Source: a virus. From it: 21,865 nt of DNA. The notes beneath the pieces were generated by a model that did not search any database, was not told where the DNA came from, and saw only the letters and a program-made list of their open reading frames with translations. Location: positions 1 to 21,865 of IMG/VR virus record IMGVR_UViG_3300000117_000308; one strand, 5' to 3'. The translations under genes and the position numbers were made by a program. This document shows positions 5,232 through 11,476 of the stretch, piece by piece; position 1 is the stretch's first letter; every line of letters starts with the position of its first letter.

Positions 5232-5631
5232 AATATTATCAAGGTTTGAAAAGGTTTATAAGTCAGGCGAAGATGAGTATCAATGTTTATGTCCTGCACA
5301 TAATGATACATCTGCTAGTTTAGGTCTGAAGTTTAAAGAAGATAAACTGATTGGTAATTGTTTTGCTGGATGTTCATGGGAGGATGTTATAAAGAGTGCT
5401 GGATTATCTTGGGATGATGTCATGCCCAATAAATTAGATAATCAATGGAAACCTAAAAGCAGAATTAGGTTTAATCCATACGCAGTATTAAAAGCTATTA
5501 AGGATGATGTACTATTTCTTGCATTATGTAGTAAAGCATTAAACAACCATGAGCATTTAGCAGATGAAGATCAAAAGAAACTGTTAGCATTAACAGGAAA
5601 GTTAAGAGAAATATATGTCAACATTAAGTGA
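5215..5631 (+). CDS. Stand-alone primase zinc-binding domain protein, 138 aa
   Basis: ATG 5215 overlaps the HTH gene by 17 bases. Residues 22-64 carry a CHC2-type zinc site: C26-P-A-H29, then C49 and C53 (QCLCPAHNDTSASLGL, GNCFAGCSWEDVIKS). This matches the zinc domain of bacterial and phage primases, which reads template triplets. No TOPRIM catalytic domain follows: the C-terminal 75 residues are helical (YAVLKAIKDDVLFLALCSKA). The helicase gene comes next and overlaps by 17 bases. It may steer the helicase or host primase, or be a relic of a primase-helicase. The motif is seen; the role is inferred. Confidence 0.8.
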   Translation: MLEKAEILSRFEKVYKSGEDEYQCLCPAHNDTSASLGLKFKEDKLIGNCFAGCSWEDVIKSAGLSWDDVMPNKLDNQWKPKSRIRFNPYAVLKAIKDDVLFLALCSKALNNHEHLADEDQKKLLALTGKLREIYVNIK

Positions 5632-6550
5632 TAAATTAAATAAGATGGTAATCAATGATAGCGAGATAGGAAACTATTTTGAGGAAAGAGATACCTCTGA
5701 ACATACCAAGATCAGAAGAGCCAAAGATTATAGTCATGAGGTTATGGATTATTTTACGGAGGATGTACAAGGCGGTAGACCATTACCTTTTACCAAGTTT
5801 GATAATCTATTTAAAATAAGAAACCATGAGGTAAGTATTGTTACAGGATTTTCAGGACATGGTAAATCCGCATGGCTTAACTTTGTTATCTTACAATTTT
5901 TAAGAGAACATAAATGTTTGATTGGATCTTTTGAAATGCAACCAAGAGCTACGCTAGGAAGAATGTTGCAACAAACTAATAACTCATCTCCAACACAAGT
6001 AGCAATAGATAATTTTTTGCATGAAGTAAATGATAATTTATTTCTTTATGATAGTGAGGGTGAAACATCTCCTGAAAAAGTATTAAGTGTTATTTATTAT
6101 GCTAAAGAAAAATTGGGCGTAGAGGTTTTTGTTATAGATTCTCTTACTAAAGTAGGAATTAATTCTGATGATTATAATAAACAAAAAGAATTTATAAATA
6201 AGCTTTGTGTGTGTGCAAGAGATATAGGTATACATATATTTTTGGTAGCACATAGTAGAAAAACAATGTCCGAGAATAATCAACCTAATAAATTTGATGT
6301 CATGGGATCATCAGACATTACTAATTTATGTGACAATGTTATATCTGTATTTCGCAATAAATCTAAAGAAAAAGATTTAGTGGATATGTCAGAAAAAACA
6401 GATGAAGAGATACAAAAAGTTATGAATAGCTATGACTGTTTTGTAGAAATAACTAAGCAAAGACATGGTGTAGGTTGGGAGGGTACAGTAGGTTTATACT
6501 TTGATCCTAAAACATTTAGATATAAGGAGTCAAGATTTGGAACAATCTAA
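5615..6550 (+). CDS. DnaB-like replicative DNA helicase (RecA fold)
   Basis: This 311-residue protein carries the RecA-type ATPase core of DnaB/gp4 helicases. Walker A is GFSGHGKS (res 78-85) and the catalytic Glu lies in FEMQP (Glu107). Walker B is VFVIDS (Asp175), the H4-like sensor is VAHSRK (His213), and a probable arginine finger lies in KQRHG (Arg283). The N-terminal domain of full DnaB is absent; the first 60 residues are a short leader, as in many phage helicases. It unwinds the fork as a hexamer on ssDNA. It overlaps the zinc-domain gene, so the two form a split primase-helicase-like pair. The ATG at 5615 is accepted, though its ribosome site (AAGAGAA) is weak. Confidence 0.9.
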   Translation: MSTLSDKLNKMVINDSEIGNYFEERDTSEHTKIRRAKDYSHEVMDYFTEDVQGGRPLPFTKFDNLFKIRNHEVSIVTGFSGHGKSAWLNFVILQFLREHKCLIGSFEMQPRATLGRMLQQTNNSSPTQVAIDNFLHEVNDNLFLYDSEGETSPEKVLSVIYYAKEKLGVEVFVIDSLTKVGINSDDYNKQKEFINKLCVCARDIGIHIFLVAHSRKTMSENNQPNKFDVMGSSDITNLCDNVISVFRNKSKEKDLVDMSEKTDEEIQKVMNSYDCFVEITKQRHGVGWEGTVGLYFDPKTFRYKESRFGTI

Positions 6551-6683
6551 AATAACTATAAATGAATTTTTAAAACAAATGAAAAAAACATTTGGTCAAT
6601 TTGAATACAAAGCTACTAGCAAGGATGGTAGAGTATTTAAATCTATTGGTTTTGATAAAACTAATAAACATTTGACAAAATAA
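6537..6683 (+). CDS. Small protein, 48 aa, TTG start
   Basis: The frame begins at TTG 6537, preceded by a good AAGGAG seven to eight bases upstream (within the helicase gene). It encodes EQSKITINEFLKQMKKTFGQ after the initiator, then FEYKATSKDGRVFKSIGFDK and ends HLTK. An ATG 45 bases further in has no comparable ribosome site. The C-terminal half looks like a small beta domain. No family is recognised. The last codons contain the -35 box of the next promoter. Confidence 0.55.
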   Translation: MEQSKITINEFLKQMKKTFGQFEYKATSKDGRVFKSIGFDKTNKHLTK

Positions 6684-6700
6684 ATTTACAGTAGTAAAGT
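6672..6700 (+). promoter_or_regulatory. Promoter of the recombination gene unit
   Basis: TTGACA (6672-6677), a 17-bp spacer and TAAAGT (6695-6700, 4 of 6). The -35 overlaps the end of the small ORF before it. It would serve 6748 onward with a leader of about 40 nt. It has the same perfect -35 and spacing as the promoter at 2351. Confidence 0.6.
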
Positions 6701-6747
6701 AATACCTAGTAACATTTTTATTAACCTTTAAGAAGAAGGAAGATACC

Positions 6748-6948
6748 ATGAGCAAATCAAATCAATATGCACTTGAATCTAGTATTCAAGACATAGAACA
6801 ACAAGAACAACTCCACGAACTATACTCCGAAATAGAAAAAGCAGAAGAGCGTAAGCGTATTCAAGACTTACAACAAGCTGCAAGGGGTGAGTTTAATCTA
6901 TTCGCAGAGATCAAAAAGTTTAACAAAATATATAAGGAATCACTATGA
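6748..6948 (+). CDS. Helical charged protein, 66 aa
   Basis: ATG 6748 has AAGGAAG about six bases upstream. The protein MSKSNQYALESSIQDIEQQE continues as a Glu/Gln/Lys-rich helix (LHELYSEIEKAEERKRIQDL) and ends FNLFAEIKKFNKIYKESL. It is almost certainly one long coiled-coil helix. It overlaps the annealing protein gene by ATGA, so it may act with it, for example as a partner or loader, but no family is recognised. Confidence 0.65.
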   Translation: MSKSNQYALESSIQDIEQQEQLHELYSEIEKAEERKRIQDLQQAARGEFNLFAEIKKFNKIYKESL

Positions 6949-7457
6949 GTAAATATCAAGATTTAAGAAAGATAGATGTATCTGAACATACTGAATTGAA
7001 AGGTAGGTTCACTTACCTTTCATGGAGTTGGGCAGTAGATACTTTATTGCAACATGATGAATCAGCAACATGGACTTATGCAGAGCCAATGACATTGCCT
7101 GATGGAAGTATGATGGTTTTCTGTACAGTAAAAGCGTTTGGAAAAGAAATGACTTCACAACTCGCAGTTATGGATAATAAAAACAAAGCCATCAAGAAAC
7201 CTGATTCGCAAGATCTAAACACCGCTATGATGAGATGTTTAGCAAAAGCAATAGCTCTGCATGGTCTTGGACTTTACATTTATCAAGGCGAAGACCTCCC
7301 TGAAGTAGATGCTTTAGAGTATATAGAAAAGTTATATCAAGTAGATGGTATAGATGCTTGTAGAAAATACTTTAATAAACTCAAAAATACTGACAGAGAA
7401 TTATGTCAACCTTTTGTAGAAAGAATGATTGCATTACAGAAAGAGGAGGAAGCATAA
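6945..7457 (+). CDS. Single-strand annealing protein, DUF1071/Sak type
   Basis: This 170-residue protein matches the DUF1071 group of Erf/Sak-type annealing recombinases. Visible motifs are GRFTYLSWSWAVDTL (res 20-34), LPDGSMMVFCTVKAFGK (res 51-67) and LNTAMMRCLAKAIALHGLGL (res 91-110), followed by YIYQGEDLPE. Such proteins bind ssDNA and anneal complementary strands in phage recombination and concatemer formation. The YqaJ exonuclease follows immediately (TAATG), the usual partner. The C-terminal 50 residues are helical (KLYQVDGIDACRKYF). No Walker motif is present. Confidence 0.85.
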   Translation: MSKYQDLRKIDVSEHTELKGRFTYLSWSWAVDTLLQHDESATWTYAEPMTLPDGSMMVFCTVKAFGKEMTSQLAVMDNKNKAIKKPDSQDLNTAMMRCLAKAIALHGLGLYIYQGEDLPEVDALEYIEKLYQVDGIDACRKYFNKLKNTDRELCQPFVERMIALQKEEEA

Positions 7458-8062
7458 TGGAACAGAGAAGTGCTGAGTGGTTTTCTGCTAGGTTAGGTAA
7501 GGTAACTGCAAGCATGGTTGATGTTGTAATAAGTGGATCTAAATTAGCAAAAGAAAAATATTTCTATCAGCTAATAACAGAAAGACTTACCAATAAAGTA
7601 ACTCCCATGTATGTGACTGCTGCTATGCAACATGGCATTGATTATGAAGATGAAGCTAGGATAGAGTATGCTAATTTTAATAAGCTATTACTAGATAAGG
7701 ATGTAAGGGAGGTAGGTTTTATAGATCATCCAAGCATAAGTATGAGTGGTGCTAGTCCTGATGGGTTAGTACATAAGGATGGATTGATTGAAATAAAATG
7801 TGTTCAACCTATTACGCATACTACTACACTAGCAACAGAAATAATTAATAAAAAATATATAAACCAAATGCAATGGCAGATGGCTTGTACAGGTAAGCAA
7901 TGGTGTGACTTTGTATCATATCAACCTAGCTTTCCTAAAGCATATAAACTCTTTATTAAAAGAGTAGAAAGAGATGATGATTATATTGATCGTCTGGAAG
8001 TGAGTGTTGGAAACTTTTTAAAAGAAGTTGAAGATAAATTAAAAACTATTAAGGAGAAATAA
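7457..8062 (+). CDS. YqaJ-type viral recombinase exonuclease (lambda exo family)
   Basis: From ATG 7457, with GAGGAGG about eight bases upstream and its A shared with the previous stop, the protein has 201 residues. The PD-(D/E)XK exonuclease core is clear: RSAEWFSARLGKVTAS (res 4-19), HGIDYEDEAR with Glu64, SPDGL with Asp102, LIEIKC with Glu112 and Lys114, and QMQWQMACTG (res 137-146). Enzymes of this family degrade one strand of a DNA end 5' to 3' and hand the exposed strand to the annealing protein next door. Length agrees with the family. An earlier in-frame start at 7403 has no ribosome site and is rejected. Confidence 0.9.
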   Translation: MEQRSAEWFSARLGKVTASMVDVVISGSKLAKEKYFYQLITERLTNKVTPMYVTAAMQHGIDYEDEARIEYANFNKLLLDKDVREVGFIDHPSISMSGASPDGLVHKDGLIEIKCVQPITHTTTLATEIINKKYINQMQWQMACTGKQWCDFVSYQPSFPKAYKLFIKRVERDDDYIDRLEVSVGNFLKEVEDKLKTIKEK

Positions 8063-8063
8063 A

Positions 8064-8786
8064 ATGAAACAAGTTAATCAAGTCTTTATGACCAATGATT
8101 ATAATGCTTTTAGTAATATAGATGGAAATAGAGATATAAATCAGCTGCATATTAAAAGACTTAAAGAGTCTATGCAAACTAAATATATTTCTGTGCCTAT
8201 AATTGTAAATGAAAAATTACAAATTATAGATGGGCAACATAGATTTCATTCTGCAAAAGAGTTAAATATGCCAATTTATTACATTGAGGTAGATGGGTTA
8301 GGTCTTATGGATGTTCATAGGCTAAACAGTAATACTAAAGATTGGAACGCTGACTCTTTTTTAAATGGATATTGTAAGCTAGGAAAAAAACAATATTTAC
8401 TTTATAAAGATTTTAAAGACAGATTTGGCTTTGGTCACAATGAAATACAAGCATTACTTTCTAACAAAACTCGTATGGGTGGTAACAGAATACAAGATTT
8501 TAAAGATGGTAATTTTGTTATTGTAGATCTTAATCAGGCAATCAGAAACGCAGAAAAAATTACTATGTGTTCAAAATATTATGATGGCTACAAAAGAAGA
8601 TCATTTATTTATGCTATGTTAGATTTGTTTAAAAGAGATGATTATAATCATTTAGAATTTTTAAATAAACTATCATTTCAATCTGTAAAATTGCAAGACT
8701 GCACAACAGTAGATCAATATTTAATTTTAATTGAAGAAATTTACAATTATAAAAGATCTAAAACAACTAAAGTAAGATTTTATTAA
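8064..8786 (+). CDS. ParB-like domain protein, 240 aa
   Basis: Residues 20-105 show a ParB/Srx-type domain: NRDINQLHIKRLKESMQTKY, VPIIVNEKLQIIDGQHRFHS with the GQHR motif (res 57-60), then IEVDGLGLMDVHRLNSNTKD. These domains bind CTP or act as nucleases in different families. The C-terminal 130 residues are Lys- and Tyr-rich and helical (LGKKQYLLYKDFKDRFG). AAGGAG precedes the ATG. Placed between an exonuclease and an SSB-like gene, it probably works on DNA, for example as a nuclease or host-takeover factor. Partition is unlikely because no ParA is present. Confidence 0.75.
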   Translation: MKQVNQVFMTNDYNAFSNIDGNRDINQLHIKRLKESMQTKYISVPIIVNEKLQIIDGQHRFHSAKELNMPIYYIEVDGLGLMDVHRLNSNTKDWNADSFLNGYCKLGKKQYLLYKDFKDRFGFGHNEIQALLSNKTRMGGNRIQDFKDGNFVIVDLNQAIRNAEKITMCSKYYDGYKRRSFIYAMLDLFKRDDYNHLEFLNKLSFQSVKLQDCTTVDQYLILIEEIYNYKRSKTTKVRFY

Positions 8787-8800
8787 AAGGAGAAGTAAGT

Positions 8801-9061
8801 ATGGCAGAGTATGATAATACCAATAGTTTTGTATTATTTCCAAATGACAAGGGAGATAATGATAAAAGACCTGACTTTACAGGTACTGTAACGCTTGAGG
8901 GAGGTAAGGAAATGTCACTTAGTGCATGGAATAAAACTTCCGCAAGAGGTGTATCTTATATGCAAGGTCGCTTGAGTGAACCTCAAAAGCCAAGCAATAA
9001 CAACGGATCAAATGCTCCAAGAGAAACAGTATCTAAGGTTGCAGATGATATTCCGTTTTAA
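8801..9061 (+). CDS. SSB-like protein with SSB-Ct tail, 86 aa
   Basis: AAAAGGAG lies upstream of ATG 8801. The body reads MAEYDNTNSFVLFPNDKGDN, then KRPDFTGTVTLEGGKEMSLS and AWNKTSARGVSYMQGRLSEP, a small beta-rich OB-like pattern seen in phage DUF736-like proteins. A Ser/Asn/Pro-rich linker follows and the protein ends in DDIPF. That ending copies the acidic tip of bacterial SSB (DDDIPF), which binds host repair and replication proteins. It is shorter than bacterial SSB, so it may be a reduced SSB or a decoy for SSB partners. Confidence 0.7.
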   Translation: MAEYDNTNSFVLFPNDKGDNDKRPDFTGTVTLEGGKEMSLSAWNKTSARGVSYMQGRLSEPQKPSNNNGSNAPRETVSKVADDIPF

Positions 9062-9184
9062 TATAGGTTACATTGGCGTGTAGATACATTTGCTCTCAAG
9101 TGCAGTAGTTTGGAATAGGTCTGAATTATTGCGATGAGAACTTGGGAGTTGAATGTATTCATTTAATTTTAATAAAGGATATTT
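9062..9184 (+). other. Intergenic region holding a structured RNA element
   Basis: No gene lies in these 123 bp. Positions 9084-9158 carry the RNA fold described separately. The remaining bases are AT-rich. TAATAT at 9059-9064 could be a -10, but its -35 (TTGCAG) is only 14 bp away, so no promoter is called. Confidence 0.7.
9084..9158 (+). ncRNA. Candidate structured RNA or 5' leader element, 75 nt
   Basis: Three nested helices can form. P1 is ATACATT (9084-9090) with AATGTAT (9152-9158). P2 is CTCTCAAGT (9093-9101) with ACTTGGGAG (9140-9148). P3 is GCAGTAGTT (9102-9110) with AATTATTGC (9124-9132). P3 stacks directly on P2, has a 13-nt loop, and leaves a 7-nt bulge GATGAGA on the 3' side. 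Twenty-five pairs form, three of them G-U. These wobbles would be A-C mismatches on the other strand, so the RNA is plus-sense. The AAAGGA ribosome site of the next gene lies 15 nt downstream and stays unpaired. It resembles no RNA class that I can name. Confidence 0.55.
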
Positions 9185-9460
9185 ATGGAATATTTAAAAA
9201 CAAAAACATTAATTATAATATTAGCAATTGCAATATTAGCTGGTATTCAATACTCAATATATCATTACAACCCAAGTAAGAATGGAGAAGATATAGTAAC
9301 CATAGAAATAATTGGGGGTGGTCTGGAAGAAGAAGTATATGTTGATCCAAACATATATATAAACGATGAAAGTTTATTTCCATCTGATGAGATTACAACT
9401 CTTCCTGAAATAGAAAGTATTGATTCTGATTTAACTTTACCTCCATTAGAGGAGGTTTAG
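9185..9460 (+). CDS. Single-span membrane protein with acidic tail, 91 aa
   Basis: ATG 9185 has AAAGGA five bases upstream. Residues 8-26 (TLIIILAIAILAGIQYSIY) form one membrane span after a short positive N-terminus (MEYLKTK). The remaining 65 residues are acidic and Pro-rich (GGGLEEEVYVDPNIYINDES, TLPPLEEV). The positive-inside rule places the acidic tail outside the cytoplasm, or it is a cleaved signal peptide. No family is recognised. It sits behind the structured RNA element and may be regulated by it. Confidence 0.65.
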   Translation: MEYLKTKTLIIILAIAILAGIQYSIYHYNPSKNGEDIVTIEIIGGGLEEEVYVDPNIYINDESLFPSDEITTLPEIESIDSDLTLPPLEEV

Positions 9461-9462
9461 TT

Positions 9463-9759
9463 ATGTCTGATAAAATAAATCCAGATCATTACAAGTTGGG
9501 AGGTATTGAAACCATAGAATATATGCAAGCCAAAATGAGTAAGGAAGAATTTTATGGTTATATAAAAGGCAACGCAATAAAATATATTAGTCGTGAGGGT
9601 TTAAAGTCTGAAAAACCTACAGATAGAATAGATGACTGTACCAAAACTATATGGTATCTTGAACAGATGATTAAAGTACATAAAGAAGAATTAGCAGTAT
9701 TAGAAGCTAAAGTTAAAGAAGATGAATGGATAGACGATTCTTTGCATGACGAAGGTTAA
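9463..9759 (+). CDS. DUF3310 family protein, 98 aa
   Basis: Starting two bases after the previous stop (AGAGGAGGTTTAGTT upstream), the protein shows the DUF3310 signature: INPDHYKLGGIETIEYMQAK (res 5-24), then GYIKGNAIKYISREGLKSEK, DRIDDCTKTIWYLEQMIK and a charged helical tail. The family is frequent in phages of many hosts and its biochemical role is not established; a role in nucleotide metabolism has been suggested. Here it lies in the rightward replication unit, which fits. Confidence 0.8.
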   Translation: MSDKINPDHYKLGGIETIEYMQAKMSKEEFYGYIKGNAIKYISREGLKSEKPTDRIDDCTKTIWYLEQMIKVHKEELAVLEAKVKEDEWIDDSLHDEG

Positions 9760-9922
9760 TTTAAAAAAAGAACACTTATGTAATGTTTGCGACAATTACG
9801 CTTGTTATCATGATGGAAAATTATGGTGGTGTAGTTTAACCTCTGACATAGGTACATATAATATGAAGGGAGTTTGCAAGCATGACAAAGAAAAAAGAAA
9901 AAAAACCAGAGATAAAGATTGA
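9746..9922 (+). CDS. Small Cys/His-rich protein, probable zinc binder, 58 aa
   Basis: ATG 9746 overlaps the DUF3310 gene by 14 bases and the frame ends at TGA 9922. The sequence begins MTKVNLKKEHLCNVCDNYAC and contains Cys12, Cys15, Cys20, His22, Cys29, Cys44 and His46, with GKLWWC between them. The CxxCx4C spacing with further Cys and His is typical of a small zinc site. A Lys-rich tail (KEKRKKTRDKD) could bind nucleic acid. No named family is recognised. It is out of frame with both neighbours, and the ordered Cys pattern argues for a real gene. Confidence 0.6.
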   Translation: MTKVNLKKEHLCNVCDNYACYHDGKLWWCSLTSDIGTYNMKGVCKHDKEKRKKTRDKD

Positions 9923-10040
9923 TTACTTTCATGTAGATGGATATAAACATAGCATTACATTTACACCTGATAGCAACGATACAAAGTATCAAATATTAAA
10001 TGAACATACTACAAGGATTGTAACGAAAGGAGTTTTTTAA
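9882..10040 (+). CDS. Small basic protein, 52 aa
   Basis: ATG 9882 lies inside the end of the previous gene in another frame, with GGGAG about nine bases before it. The protein reads MTKKKEKKPEIKIDYFHVDG, then YKHSITFTPDSNDTKYQILN and a short end (TTRIVTKGVF). The first nine residues are mostly Lys; the rest looks like a small beta fold. No family is recognised. It is followed by an ACAGGAG ribosome site for the next gene. Confidence 0.55.
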   Translation: MTKKKEKKPEIKIDYFHVDGYKHSITFTPDSNDTKYQILNEHTTRIVTKGVF

Positions 10041-10055
10041 ACAGGAGAAATAACT

Positions 10056-10328
10056 ATGATTGAGTATGCTTTTGTTATGGTAATAAGCACTAACCCTATA
10101 AAAGATGATTTTAAATATATAGGTAATTTTCAAAATTGTTTACAGGCAGAGCTTTATGTTTCATTGTTTTATCCAAACAAAAAAGCTAGTAGATGTTTAA
10201 TGAAAGATTATATACATTTACCAGAGGGTACAGTTATTAGAAACATAGACATGGCAACCAATACTATAAGGTATAGAGATGTTCATAACAGTTGTAAGTT
10301 AAGGAGGGATTGTAATGGGAAAGGGTAG
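10056..10328 (+). CDS. Hypothetical phage protein, 90 aa
   Basis: ATG 10056 follows ACAGGAGAAATAACT. The protein starts MIEYAFVMVISTNPIKDDFK and has FQNCLQAELYVSLFYPNKKA and CLMKDYIHLPEGTVIRNIDM. It looks like a mixed alpha/beta domain of the ferredoxin-like size. Short proteins opening with EYAFVxVIxTNPxK occur in other marine phages, from memory, without a function. It overlaps the next gene by 14 bases. Confidence 0.65.
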   Translation: MIEYAFVMVISTNPIKDDFKYIGNFQNCLQAELYVSLFYPNKKASRCLMKDYIHLPEGTVIRNIDMATNTIRYRDVHNSCKLRRDCNGKG

Positions 10329-10542
10329 CGGAAGAAGACCAAAAGAAGTAACTGATGAAGATCTAGAAGAAGCATGGAATAGAATATTTAACTCGAAACC
10401 AGCTTCAGATCAGTTTGAATTACATAAACAAAAAGTTGCTTGGCGAGATGAAATGGTAAAAGAAGATCATGAAAAATCAATAAAGGATAAGTCTGATGGC
10501 AGTATCACCGACACAAAGAACATTAAAGAGGTTAAGAAATAG
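10315..10542 (+). CDS. Small phage protein with GKGSGRRP start, 75 aa
   Basis: A strong AAGGAGGG precedes ATG 10315. The protein begins MGKGSGRRPKEVTDEDLEEA, continues WNRIFNSKPASDQFELHKQK and ends in a charged tail. The GKGSxRRP start followed by WxxIF is a common small-protein signature in phages, from memory, of unknown function. The basic start could contact nucleic acid. The last 47 bases overlap the next gene. Confidence 0.7.
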   Translation: MGKGSGRRPKEVTDEDLEEAWNRIFNSKPASDQFELHKQKVAWRDEMVKEDHEKSIKDKSDGSITDTKNIKEVKK

Positions 10543-10819
10543 TGGAGATTACCCATTAGTTTCTATCGTAGAAAGATGGAATGCATTTGCTAAGATACGC
10601 CAAGACCTTTTTGGCATAATTGATCTACTAGCAGTAGATAGTAAAGGTAATACAGTTGGCATACAGGTTACAAGTTATAGCAACATTAGTGCCAGAGTAA
10701 AGAAGATGGAGGATAGTGATGCTATCTCTCATTTAAGGGATGCTAACTGGGTTATTATTGTAGAGGGATGGCATAAGAAAAACAATAAATGGGTTAGTAG
10801 GATAGTAGATATTAGTTAA
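10496..10819 (+). CDS. Putative PD-(D/E)XK-like nuclease, 107 aa
   Basis: ATG 10496 has AAGGAT eight bases upstream. The pattern WNAFAKIRQDLFGIIDLLAV, then GNTVGIQVTSYSNISARVKK, with WVIIVEGWHKKNNKWVSRIV at the end, recalls small resolvase-like phage proteins. In the fold, DLLAV would supply the Asp, and the usual E-x-K is replaced by Q-V-T, a variation also seen in some restriction-like families. It may resolve branched DNA during recombination. Activity is uncertain because of the altered motif. Confidence 0.55.
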   Translation: MAVSPTQRTLKRLRNSGDYPLVSIVERWNAFAKIRQDLFGIIDLLAVDSKGNTVGIQVTSYSNISARVKKMEDSDAISHLRDANWVIIVEGWHKKNNKWVSRIVDIS

Positions 10820-10829
10820 GGAGATTAAT

Positions 10830-11171
10830 ATGGCGGAAGCATTATCAGCACAAACAAGTACCTATATATTTACATTTGATAATGGTGAAAAAATAAAACG
10901 AAAACAATTAGCTGATTTAATAATTAAGACAATTGGAGAAGACAAAAAACATACATCACAAATAGCAAATGAAATAGGCATGAATTATCAATCAGTATTT
11001 GCTGTTATCAGAACATTAGAAACTGCGGAAATATTAATTTGTGAAAAACACAATAGGCATAATATGTACAAACTCCCTATGAGATGTGGGTTAGATACAG
11101 TTTTTAATCATAAAAAAAATTTAGATAATTTTAAAATTAAAAGCAAAAAAATATGCAGATTAAAAGGTTAA
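10830..11171 (+). CDS. Winged-helix DNA-binding protein, 113 aa
   Basis: AAGGAG lies upstream of ATG 10830. Residues 38-82 show a winged helix: HTSQIANEIGMNYQSVFAVI as helix-turn-helix, then RTLETAEILICEKHNRHNMY as helix and wing. The pattern fits MarR- or ArsR-type fold regulators or replication-type winged helices. The C-terminus is Lys-rich and basic (KKNLDNFKIKSKKICRLKG). It is probably a regulator of phage genes; the target sites are unknown. Its stop overlaps the ATG of the next gene (TAATG). Confidence 0.65.
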   Translation: MAEALSAQTSTYIFTFDNGEKIKRKQLADLIIKTIGEDKKHTSQIANEIGMNYQSVFAVIRTLETAEILICEKHNRHNMYKLPMRCGLDTVFNHKKNLDNFKIKSKKICRLKG

Positions 11172-11476
11172 TGGTTCTTTTAGAAGATTGGTCTACATGG
11201 ATGAAACATGATAGCCACAAACTTGGATACCCTAGTAAATCATTAGGCATTGCTAGTGGAGGAGAATCATCAGAAGCATTTGATGATATGGTAGGGGAAG
11301 CTGATAGTAAGAATACTAAAACTATGAATGCAATTATAAATAGTTTACCTAGAGAACAAAGAGAAGCAGTATATGCTAGGTGGTTAGGAAGTAAGAAACC
11401 TATTTATTATGAGTTAAAATTAGAGTTAGCTATGGATAACTTATTGACTATTGCAGATAGAAGAATATATGCTTAA
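11171..11476 (+). CDS. Probable late-gene regulator (antiterminator Q-like), 101 aa
   Basis: The start ATG 11171 shares a base with the previous stop and has AAAAGG before it; an ATG at 11153 lacks a ribosome site. The sequence LLEDWSTWMKHDSHKLGYPS, NAIINSLPREQREAVYARWL and a closing ADRRIYA resembles phage regulators of the Q/sigma-region-4-like kind: W-x-x-W at the start, GYP, then SLP-x-x-x-R-x-A-V and a basic C-terminus. Such proteins let RNA polymerase reach late genes. The position near the end of the early block supports this. The family match is from memory and not certain. Confidence 0.5.
   Translation: MVLLEDWSTWMKHDSHKLGYPSKSLGIASGGESSEAFDDMVGEADSKNTKTMNAIINSLPREQREAVYARWLGSKKPIYYELKLELAMDNLLTIADRRIYA

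Noticed and set aside
9125-9145. GATGAGA motif as part of a hammerhead ribozyme
   Set aside because: The conserved CUGANGA and GAAA boxes and the cleavage-site arrangement are not present around the helices.
9756-9992. Minus-strand frame of 78 codons
   Set aside because: It is opposite two small plus-strand genes with ribosome sites and ordered Cys pattern, and has no support of its own.
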